Below are positions 1 to 8,417 of a stretch of 64,000 bases of DNA, in pieces. The first letter of the stretch is position 1. The number at the start of each line of letters is the position of its first letter. The stretch lies in NCBI GenBank assembly GCA_963556255.1, contig OY744604.1, forward strand, positions 20,643,066 through 20,707,065, given 5' to 3'. The stretch is from Allolobophora icterica (lineage: Eukaryota > Annelida > Clitellata > Crassiclitellata > Lumbricidae). The position numbers were made by a program, and so were the translations under genes. The notes under the pieces were generated by a model. The model was not told the DNA's origin, searched no databases, and worked only from the letters and a program-made list of their open reading frames with translations.

Positions 1-25
1 TCATATTGTTGAGCTACAGCAGGAT

Positions 26-1990
26 CATTCATTCATTCATTCATTCATTCATTCGGAAATTTAATATAGCGCACCTTCAAGAAACCTACTCAGAAGCGTT
101 CCCATCTGGTTAAAAGCAGATGTGTTAACCCTGGGAAGTATATAGGTGAATCTCTAATGGAAGACCATTCCAAATGGAGGGCCAGCAATAGAGAAAGTCC
201 GGCGTTGCCTAATTGTGGAGCGAGCCTCGGAGACTACTGGTTCTCCCCAGAAGCAGACCGAAGAGCACAACGGCCAACTGAATCAGAGACCGGGCGGCAG
301 GACTCACACACATAGGCCTGAGCACAGCCTAAGAGACAGCGCCAAACCAGTAAAGCAACCCTATAGCAGATACGCTGCGGGACAGGAAGCCAATGCAGCA
401 CATCACGCATGTATGCAGAAATAGGGGCATATTTAGGGATGCGTCCAATGAGCCGAGCAGCTGACCGAAGAACCCGGTCGAGGCGGCCAATCAATCCAAG
501 CGGCAGACCAAATAAGATCACATTGCAGTGATCCAGCCAGCTTGTTACAAAAGCATGTAAAAGGATGACAGTAGCATCATGAGCCAGAGAACGAGAAATA
601 AGCCGAAACTGGCGCAGTTGATAATAACAGCTACGGGTAAGCTGGTTAACATGTTGGGAGAAGCTAAGAGTACGATCCAGGAGGACTTCTAAGTCCCGAA
701 CCACACCCAGGAAGGTGAAATGCGGAACGACTTCTGCCACCAGGGGCCAATTTACACCCGCTAGTCGCCTACCACGACCCAACCAGATAAATTGAGTTTT
801 AGATGCATTTAAAAGCAAGCGGCTGGAGGCTAACCAAGCAGAAAGGACCTCCATAGCTTGAGTCATCTTGTACAGCAGCTAACACCCCATAAGGGCGACA
901 ATGAACGTAAGACTGAACATCATCAAGATAATTATAGCTGGTGGAAAAAGCCCACATGTCTCCAACAAAGGGCCAATACCAGCTGTATAAATAATATAAA
1001 GCACTGAGCCCCGAGGAACTCCAAAAGGGGCAGAGACCCAGCCAGATCTAGAGGGGCCAAAAACTACACAGTTAGTGCGCTCTGACAAGAAGGAGCGAAG
1101 CCACTCAAGAGGCCCACCAGTCAGCCCAAAAGAAACAGAGAGTCGTTGGAGGAGAATGTGATGGTCAACAGTGTCAAAAGCCGAGCTGACGTCAAAGAGG
1201 ACCAAAAGAGAGATCAACCCAGCATCCATGGCAGACAAAAGGCGGATTAGGAGGGTCTCAGTAGAGTGATTCCTCTGAAAGCCAGATTGTGGAGAGGAGC
1301 AGCAAACAATAATTCTTATCTAAATAAGCAATCAGCTGATTTGCTACAGTACGCTCCAAAACCCGGGAGAGACATGACACATTAGATATTGGGCGATAAT
1401 TTGCCGAATCGCTAGCGTCAAGTCCATCCCGCTTCAATGGGAGATTCTGCTGGGTGCAGAATGGACCGTTTCTGGGATGCCGGCAGATGGGTCTCCAGAA
1501 TAAAACAATTACATGTCAAAGTGATGAACGTCGATGAGATTATGTACAAGGAACGTAGGTACAGGATCCAGTTCCAACGTCTTTGGAGCAGAGGTCATAA
1601 TGAGTACTCGCAGGTCAGCACTCGTGACCTCGTGAAGGACGAGAGACAGCAGTCCGTGGGCGGAAAGCCTGGTGAGGTTGCCTCTCGGATGGATGAGATC
1701 TCAGCAGTCAGTTTCGCAAGAAAAGCGTCGGCGGTAAATGGCGATGGCGCCTGTGATCGCTGACTACCCGACTGGCGGCCAAGGAGGTCATTGAAGGCAG
1801 TTCAGAGCTTCTTCGGCTCGCCCGACAGCCGGCTAATAGTGGCCTCCCAGTATTCCTGCTCCCTGCTCAGGTAGAAAGATTGCATGTTCCGGACGAAACG
1901 AATCCACTCAATCCGGTCCTCGGCGACAGAGAGCAGCAGCGTGGTTTATGACTCAGCCAATTAATTCGAGCGCTCGGCCTATAACGCAAA
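26..1990 (-). mobile_element. LINE A copy, 5'-truncated, with its microsatellite tail
   Basis: A non-LTR retrotransposon lies on the minus strand. Its 3' end is at the left: an ATTC repeat (26-54, GAAT read on the minus strand), preceded by the LINE A terminal block at 55-117 (rev-comp of tatagcgcacc and ctactcagaagcg). Upstream come reverse transcriptase and, to about 1,990, the segment linking endonuclease to RT (EDRIEWIRFVRNMQ, then SGEPKKL followed by a stop). No endonuclease is visible, so the copy is 5'-truncated near 1,990. The same terminal block recurs at 12.4, 15.7, 33.7, 50.1 and 58.2 kb, which identifies this as one family. Confidence 0.85.
234..1440 (-). pseudogene. reverse transcriptase of LINE A ORF2, broken
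   Basis: The minus-strand fragments together give RT domains in order. A YRPIS motif is near 1,390. SSAFDTVDHH at about 1,165-1,195 is the catalytic-Asp block (motif A). A GVPRGSVL block lies near 1,000 (family norm GVPQGSVLGP). A thumb/C-terminal part runs at 234-866, with QHVNQLTRSCYYQL and LLHAFVTSWLDHCN. The FADD box is lost between 866 and 960, where the frame is broken. Several stops and frameshifts separate the pieces, so the enzyme cannot be made. The C-terminal part matches the copy at 33.4-33.8 kb. Clade placement (CR1/L2 within the Jockey superfamily) is inferred from memory of the families, not from a tree. Confidence 0.85.
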
Positions 1991-2759
1991 GAATAATGCA
2001 TGGTTCGAAGTTCGAACTACCGCTGCGGTAGTTACTGTGTAGGGTCCTTGAGCAAGTCCTTCAAGCAACCTGGCTCAGCGCCATCGAGGTTCTGTTGCAT
2101 GGTCATGCCTACACTTTCTGACCATTGGAAGGGCCGCTATCAGTAACAAATAATAGGTGAATTGCATTGTAATTTGTGATTGAAAACACCAGTTTCGTTA
2201 TAACAGATTGTGCAAATTCTATCAAATTTTATCAAAATGCAATTGTTTCGCATTGTAAATGCATTTGTAATGTACCTTAGTGCCTTTCATTGCATTTGTA
2301 CGGTACAACTCGCGTGTGCGGTTTAGTTAAAGCAATCTCGTCACATAGAGGAAAATATGGTACAGCTACACCGGGCCTAAGGCTAAGAGCGGACAGTCAC
2401 GTTCATGAGCTCCTTTTCAATAATACCATCTCGCTGACTGCAGCGCCGATTGTCATTTTTAAGCTTATCCTAAGATATTTGCTTATACGCTATACTACCA
2501 GCTCTCGCCCTCTACCAGATAGAAAGCGGTCGAGCACCCTTTCGACATCGTACGTTTTACGTCACCCACACAAAAGGAATTTATTTGTGAGATTTTTCTG
2601 TCCTGATACAAGCATAACTACATATATTTGACCTAGAGCGATATGATGGCTTCAGGATCTAATTTGTGGGGCTGACCTAATGCACCATCCGGGTCTATTC
2701 TGTAATTATAGCAAAGATAGGCCTATAAAGGCTGAATCTGGTGAACGTTTTAACAGAAA
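1991..2759. other. no recognised feature
   Basis: AT-rich sequence with one 113-codon open frame (2,290-2,631) whose translation shows no domain and an ordinary random composition. One TAGGCCTA palindrome lies at 2,718-2,725. I see nothing else. Confidence 0.5.
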
Positions 2760-3235
2760 AGTTCGCTTTCAAATGGGTCAGTATTATTTTCTTGTGAAAA
2801 CTGATTCATCAAGCTCAGATAATAAGTACTTTTCGTAGCAATAAGCAGGTATGATGTTTCGAAATTCTACAGATAAATACACCGAAACCTCCTACATGTG
2901 AATATCATGACCTAATGTTCACAAGAATACTCACTTCCTGCTACAGTAGATTTGTTTCTGCCGTTTCTCATCAACAGGTGTCGTTGTAACGGAAACAATT
3001 CGCTTCGAAAGGGTGAGTCTAATTTCTTGTTAAACTGATTTTAAGAGTTGTGAGAATAAACACTTTTTGTAGCAATAAGTATTTTATGATGTTTAAAAAT
3101 TCTATGGATAAATCTCCTACATATGAATGTCGGACGTAATGTTCATAACACTACTCACTTCCTGCTACAATAAATTTGATGCTGCCGTTGCTCAACATCA
3201 TTGTATTAAAGACAGTTGGTTTGAAACTTGCTCAT
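2760..3235. repeat. imperfect tandem duplication, unit about 235-243 bp
   Basis: Two diverged copies are adjacent. Shared landmarks in the same order are GTAGCAATAAG (2,836 and 3,079), GATGTTT, AAATTCTA, CTACATxTGAAT, AATGTTCA and CACTTCCTGCTACA (2,934 and 3,166). The start of a third unit (GTTGGTTTGAAA) may be present at 3,207. There is no coding potential. It could be an old minisatellite remnant or part of an unidentified element. Confidence 0.75.
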
Positions 3236-3319
3236 AGTCTTTACGTTGTCTTCCTGTCTCAACCGGTATCTTGCCTGTACCTCCTTAATATTTTAGCAGC
3301 CTTACTGGGTAGACTTTTA

Positions 3320-4980
3320 ACAGGACTCGATTTTACTTAAGTTGCTCTTCTCTGGATTCTATCCTACTTCTCTTCCAGCTCTTTTCCCGCTAGAAACCGA
3401 AAGCCTCATCCCATGTATGCCCTCTCACTTGTGGTGTTCCTCAAAGTTCTGATTTTGGGCAATTTATGCATCCTTTGCACTACACTCAGCTAACTCATTC
3501 AAGCATAATCAGTTCAACATCACCTATATACTGACGATACTCGATTTTCATTTCTTTCTATCCCAACTGCTTCACCGATTCCAAGGACCTTTTTCTTAAT
3601 TTGGTTACTATAATTTTCTAGATGTCTAATCTCCTGTGCTTTAAACCTTCACACTTATTGGCTTGCGTGATCAACTCGAGAAAAGTCCTGATCCCTCTCT
3701 TTCCTTCAACCTGGGCTCTGCATCCATCCACACATTCGCTGCCAATTCTTCTGTCCGCAACGTGGACGTAATTTTGACCTAAACCGCTGCTTTTCCGATC
3801 AGATCACTTATCTTCCCCGTTCTTGCTACAGGCGTATCCGTGACCTTCGCAGAATCCGTCCTGTGCTTGATTTCAAAACCGCATTCATAGTTCATGCTAA
3901 ACTAGACTACTGCAATTCACTTTTCCTGAATACCGACACCACCGAAGTAAATCGCCATTGGCTACACAGAATGCTCTCGCTCATACTTTCACTGAAGCCA
4001 AAAAACGCCACCACATCAATCCTGACCTCAAATGGCTAAAATACATGAACGCATAGAAAACAAAATCCTATCACTTACCCACAAACACACGCATTCCTCT
4101 CAGCCCTTCTCATAGGCGTAATTTGTGGGGGGTACGAGGGGTACCCGTACCCCCCACTTTTTGGACTGGGGGGTACTGTACCCCCCACTTTTTAAACAAT
4201 GTCAATCAATATTTTTGTTATTGTGCCTTCCCAAAGAATGCAATCTCCGCCAAAGTGCGAAAGTTCTTAGCTACACAGGTAAATCGAGAGCCAAAATTAA
4301 TGAGAATACTGACAGGGAATAATAATATGGCCACCCTGCGAAAAGCGAAAGTGGAGAAGAAATTGGTACCCCCCACTTTTTAGACCAAAATATTGGTACC
4401 CCCCACTTTTTAGACTAAAGTTACGCCTCTCGCCCTTCTAGTATCGTCAGTTATTCACGATTCATCTCCGATCTTTTCCCGCTTCATCATTAAATCTGAA
4501 TTGTAAAGTCCATATTTATAAAGCGCTACTCGAAAGCTAAGCGCAGGACACCAGGTTATCCACGAGGGCTGCGCAACATTTGACAATTGCTCCGTAGTCG
4601 TAGCTCTTCCACCCGTTTGGAATAAACTCCGGCAAGAAGTGCGACAACATTATTGATGTTTCCTACAAACTAACCAAATTTGCAACTCTTTCTGTCTCTC
4701 CGCAGGTCTTTCGCTGAAACTGAAAATGTCTTTCTCCGTAAATCAAAACCTGCTTCCTCCTCTTCTTCTTACCACGGCTCCAATTCTAAACATCATCCAC
4801 CGTGGCCCTCTGACTTTCTGCCTGCCTGACCCTTGGACTGACCTGGAACCGATACTGAACTTACATGTACCTGGAAATTGATTTTGTTTCTACTGAGAGC
4901 ATGCGAACCAGTTAATATCCGCGATCTGGCTTTTTCGGCGCTATAGAAATTTGGTTATTACAATTACGATTATTAAAACT
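3320..4980 (+). mobile_element. LINE B fragment (RT to 3' end), split by a hAT MITE
   Basis: The conceptual translation shows RT blocks with many breaks. YTDDT at about 3,527-3,541 is the catalytic YxDD box, RRIRDLRRIRP follows at about 3,833-3,865, and VHAKLDYCNSLFLN at about 3,890-3,931 is the conserved thumb signature. A C-terminal piece lies at 4,690-4,810. The 3' end at 4,920-4,975 has the LINE B features, ending in TTATTACAATTACGATT. A 321-bp hAT-type MITE (4,111-4,431) sits in the middle with clean target duplications, so it inserted after the LINE. The 5' part of the LINE is absent. Confidence 0.75.
4111..4431. mobile_element. hAT-type MITE, 321 bp, 8-bp target duplication
   Basis: Flanked by the direct repeat GCCCTTCT (4,103-4,110 and 4,432-4,439). 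Terminal inverted repeats are CATAGGCGTAAxTT at the left and the complement of GTTACGCCTCTC at the right. Inside each end are repeated GTGGGGGGTACC blocks (four in all). An 8-bp duplication and CA-starting ends fit the hAT superfamily. The open frames crossing it (4,123-4,383) are by-products of these repeats. No transposase is present, so it was mobilised in trans. Confidence 0.85.
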
Positions 4981-5488
4981 ATTACCATGTTCATATTTTG
5001 CCCAAACTTTTATAATACTATTGACGCACAAACTTGCCTGCAAAATAGCCATCTTTGCAAACGCTGTTATATAATAAATACGCGGTGACTCGTGCGTCCG
5101 AAGACAAATTCACCGCTTTTCGTAAGACGCGCATCTTTTGCAACGATTTCACCCAACAGTTTTATTTAGCTTATAGTTCCTTTAAGTTTAGATGGTAACC
5201 AACATTTGGTAGTTTCCTTTTTGACGGGACAATATATGAACAATGCCATTTTTGCAACGAAAATTGTAGATTCGGTTCTCAGTTTTACATCTTCGGATTA
5301 GGATAAACCATATACCATAACGGCAGCGCATTTGAGCAGATAATATCTTGAATGGGCTCTATATTGATTGATTGATAAACAACCCAACCGTAAGACAACC
5401 GTATGTAGGACATACAAAGCCCAAATGACAAGACTCCAATATGGGCTTCGTATATTCTGCCAAATGGGACTATTTGTAGGTCGTATTT

Positions 5489-5523
5489 GGTGCCCACGTG
5501 AGAAACAGTCTCACGTGGGCACC
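5489..5523. other. perfect 15-bp hairpin containing CACGTG in both arms
   Basis: GGTGCCCACGTGAGA (5,489-5,503), a 5-nt loop (AACAG) and its exact complement (5,509-5,523). Each arm carries the palindrome CACGTG (E-box core). The surrounding 5,280-5,480 is rich in degenerate CCATAT/ATGGG motifs and has no coding signature. The hairpin may be an element end or a structural relic. No function can be assigned. Confidence 0.6.
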
Positions 5524-5582
5524 GTAAATCTTTATTTCCCCTTATTTAACCAGTCTTTACAAGGATGTACAAGGATCAAATC

Positions 5583-5828
5583 CAGTGCTCTTTTCAGCCA
5601 GAACGCGCCGGAACGGCGTTCCGGCACCTTTTTCAGCTATTAAAAAATTATTTATTTATTTTAATAATAAAAGCAATAATTTAGTTTTTTTAAATTTAAT
5701 TTAAGTGTTTTGAACTGTTTTCAGTGTTTATTGAGACCCATCCCAATCCCAAATCCCGTTTTTCTATGGATTTTAGCCCGCCCATAATTGTTCCGTTCCG
5801 GAACCTTTTTTCTACAAAACAAGCACTG
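5583..5828. mobile_element. hAT-type MITE, 246 bp, inserted in a LINE E tail
   Basis: The direct repeat ATCAAATC flanks the element (5,575-5,582 and 5,829-5,836). The ends are CAGTGCTCTTTT and the complement of AAACAAGCACTG. Just inside are GGAACGGCGTTCCGG (left) and GTTCCGGAAC (right), so the element is close to a palindrome at both ends. CAGTG ends with an 8-bp duplication are typical of hAT elements. The target is the TTGATTTGAT microsatellite tail of the minus-strand LINE E that follows. Confidence 0.85.
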
Positions 5829-5836
5829 ATCAAATC

Positions 5837-6800
5837 AAATCCTTCTTTAATGAAACCATGTAAAGTACAATGGTAATAACGTAATCAAGGTAACACTTAA
5901 TTAGAATGGCCTCAAAGGTAAACCCTGAAAGGAGAAAACTCCCGCTAATAGGGACACCTATTTGCAACGTATTATTTGAGGAAACTTTAGGCCCGCTTGG
6001 GTGCTACAGATAACAACTAGTCTCGATCTCTGAGTGATGACATATTCTACAAAGCCTCCTCCGAAATGAGAAGGATGAAGGACGAACACTTTGTGCCACA
6101 CAGAGAATAATATATAGTGACTTAACTAATCTTAACTAGACATGGAGAACAGTAATTGAATCAGGAATTAACATTATCAATTAAGTATTTTCGTAATTTT
6201 AATTTTCTTTTGAATCCCTTCTGAGGGAGGGAGAGCATTCCAAACTTGAGGCCCTGTGATATTGATTGAAAACCTATTGGAGTTTAAATGAGCATATGGA
6301 GTGCGGTATTTGTAGTAGTTCCTAGTATAGTGGGAGTGGACATCCGAACCCGGGTGAAATAGACTCATAAATTTTATTGATAAGAGATGACGTGAAAATT
6401 TATACATGAAAACACCAGTTTGAAACTGTCCAATTTGATCAACTCTCAATAGCTTAAGTCTAGCGTAGATAGGACCTGTATGGGAGCCCCATGGCGCATT
6501 ACTAATAAATCTAACAGCTCTTTTCTGTAGTAAAAGTAGTTTCTGAAGACGAGAACTATATGTGGATGACCAAATCATATTACAGTATGATAAGTAGGGA
6601 AAACGAGGGAGTAATATAACTGAGAGCGTATTGAAGAAGGAAGTTTACTGGATGCCCGGTATTATACTATACCCATATTTTTCGCAATTTTTGAAGTGAT
6701 ACTTTTAATATGCTCGGTCCAGGTAAGGTTATGATCAACAATGACCTCTGAAACAATGAGGATACGGTGTGTCAGCCATATTGTGTAATAAACGAATATA
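5837..6800 (-). mobile_element. LINE E copy, 5'-truncated 3' fragment
   Basis: On the minus strand the fragment runs from the end of RT to a 3' UTR and a GGATTTGATTTGAT tail at 5,829-5,845. The 3' UTR contains a GCGGGAGTTTTCTCCTTTCAGGG stretch (rev-comp of 5,933-5,955) equivalent to the GCGGGACTTCC...TTTAGGG block of the large LINE E copy (11,577-11,602). A hAT MITE (5,583-5,828) has inserted into the tail. Confidence 0.75.
6177..6760 (-). pseudogene. LINE E ORF2 C-terminus
   Basis: The minus-strand frame 6,177-6,578 reads LLLLQKRAVRFISNAPWGSH, then HYTRNYYKYRTPYAHLNSN and GPQVWNALPP. This is the usual C-terminal region of LINE ORF2, and it corresponds to VILQKRAVRMIVGAGRFEHS and GPRIWNSIP in the plus-strand copy at 10.8-11.2 kb. 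Upstream (to about 6,760) LTWTEHIKSITSKIAKNMGIV continues the alignment but is separated by a stop. The copy is truncated and non-functional. Confidence 0.85.
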
Positions 6801-6899
6801 ATAAGAAAACGTCATACGCTGTAATGTAAAATCATCAAATAACTAGCAACTTGCAGGCCTATCTACTGCTACTACTACGATGGAAATTACCACACAAGG

Positions 6900-7440
6900 A
6901 CTTATGTATTTTTAACGTCGGGCGTGGGGTCAAAAATGACACCAGAGTGCATTTTCAAACCATGGATCGATGTTAAAAACTGAAATGGCTGCTGAATTAT
7001 TGTACAGGTTGTCTCTACGTATTCCAGATGAGTCACCTTGCGAATTTTAGATGTAAAAGACATTACAGGACATTTATACAGATAGGGTCATCGGGTTATA
7101 TTTGACCCCATTATTAATTGATGGTTATTTCTCATTAGAGAGTCTAAAGTTGCAAAAAATTCACAATTTTACTTTCTTATTTATTTTTCCTATTTGCTTA
7201 TCAGTGTTGCCCTCCCACTCAATGTGCAATGATTCCAGGGTCATTACTCACAATTGACGAAAGACTTGCTCCAAATCGAGGTCCGTGCAGATTCGTACAA
7301 TACATTCTGTCAAAGCCGGCAAAATACCGCATCAAGTTATGGATATGCTGCGATGCTGAAACCAAGTACGTGTATAATGCGAGCATAATATAATATTGCG
7401 GCAAAGAGAGCGCCGATGCAGCTCCAACCAAAGATCTGGA
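6900..7440. other. non-coding; weak inverted repeat GGGGTCAAA...TTTGACCCC
   Basis: GTGGGGTCAAAAATGACACC (near 6,924) and TATTTGACCCCATTATT (near 7,100) form an imperfect inverted repeat about 185 bp apart, with TTAA just outside the left arm. This could be a small decayed DNA transposon, but no matching target duplication was found. The open frame at 7,219-7,431 (minus) has no recognisable domain. Confidence 0.35.
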
Positions 7441-7443
7441 ATG

Positions 7444-7990
7444 AACAGTGTTGGGGTAAATAGTCAGGTTGACTATTTAAATAGAATAGTAAATAGTCCC
7501 TGTAAAAAACTATTTAAATAGTATTTAAAATAGTCAATAGCTGCAGACTATTGCAAATACCACTTGACTATTTAAAAACTATTTAGCCATTATCAGTGAC
7601 AGTTACAGATAGGCCTAATTATTGAGAAAATTTTAAATTTTCTAATGCAGTAACGTTCCGATAGTAGTTCTTGTTAACTTTGAGTAACAGCAAACGTTCA
7701 AATACCACATCATTGGCCACATGACTATTCAAAAACTAGCTATTATCAGTGTCAGTTACATATAATTATTGAGAAAGCTTGACATTTTCTAATGTAGTAA
7801 CGTTCCGTTAGTATTTCTTGTTAACTTTGAGACTGGTGGTTGACTATTTAAATTTTAATAAATAGTAAATAGTCGCATACTATTTAAATACTATTTCAAT
7901 AGGACCTTTTTCATGACTATTTTAAATAGTGGCGTCAATAGTCATAAACTATTTAAATACTATTTGAAGTTTCGTCAGCGTCGAGTTCAG
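7444..7990. mobile_element. AT-rich inverted-repeat element with internal tandem duplication
   Basis: Both ends are packed with ACTATTTAAATAG-type palindromes (7,455-7,580 and 7,835-7,970) in inverted orientation. The left edge begins CAGTGTTGGGGTAAATAGTC, which resembles hAT ends. The right edge is unclear. The interior is a tandem duplication of about 150 bp (7,585-7,735 and 7,737-7,885) sharing TTATCAGTGxCAGTTACA, GTAACGTTCCG and TCTTGTTAACTTTGAG. The first copy carries extra bases at a TAGGCCTA palindrome (7,610-7,617) that the second lacks. Confidence 0.6.
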
Positions 7991-8008
7991 AGTCAGCGTC
8001 GCCAGTGC

Positions 8009-8209
8009 TCAGTCACTTCGTCGTAGTTGCGTCGCTTGTACCACGGACTCTGCTACTCTTTCGTCGTTGTTAGGTCGTCGCTGACAGGTAGTCATCAGTT
8101 GCTGTCGTAGGCAGTCGTCGTCTGCGTCGCCGGAGTCGTATTCTCCGTTGAGTAAGTTCTGGAACTCTAACCTCGTCGGACTTCGAAACTGATTTAACTG
8201 TGAACTCAT
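8009..8209 (-). CDS. unassigned 66-codon frame, possible start of a retroelement Gag
   Basis: The minus-strand frame begins MSSQLNQFRSPTRLEFQNLL and is acidic in the middle (YDSGDADDD). It is preceded, 130-180 bp upstream on the same strand, by a TGGCGAACCTGGGCC stretch that could be a tRNA primer-binding site. That layout would fit the leader and first codons of an LTR retroelement gag, but no downstream capsid or pol is present and I cannot match the peptide with confidence. It may equally be a chance frame in GTC-repeat-rich DNA (CGTCGTC runs). Confidence 0.25.
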   Translation of the reverse strand: MSSQLNQFRSPTRLEFQNLLNGEYDSGDADDDCLRQQLMTTCQRRPNNDERVAESVVQATQLRRSD

Positions 8210-8335
8210 TTCATTATGTTTGTTGAATTATATCGACGGGCAGTCGATTGTGTTTGGTCACGTAATAAAGTTGAAACCAGAGGTCAGTCTTCTGCTTGAC
8301 TAAGGGAAGCCTTACCCCCACGGAATAGAGTCAGG

Positions 8336-8391
8336 ATACGAACCCTGGGCTGGGCCATCCTGGTAAGCTGATTCGGCCCAGGTTCGCCACA
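8336..8391 (-). promoter_or_regulatory. tRNA-like A/B-box pair (SINE head) or primer-binding site
   Basis: On the minus strand TGGCGAACCTGG (about 8,380-8,391) resembles a pol III A box. CAGGGTTCGTATCC (about 8,334-8,347), roughly 35 bp downstream, matches the B box GGTTCGAxxCC at all but one position. This is the spacing of a tRNA-derived SINE head. The alternative reading is a retroelement primer-binding site (TGGC...). No complete tRNA cloverleaf can be drawn. Confidence 0.35.
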
Positions 8392-8417
8392 ATAATAATA
8401 ATAATAATGACCTCCTC

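Noticed and set aside
4123..4383. Two overlapping frames with PPTF-type repeats
   Set aside because: They arise from GTACCCCCCACTTTTT blocks of a hAT MITE.
5285..5497. 70-codon minus-strand frame rich in aromatic residues
   Set aside because: Composition follows CCATAT-type repeats; no domain and no partner frames.
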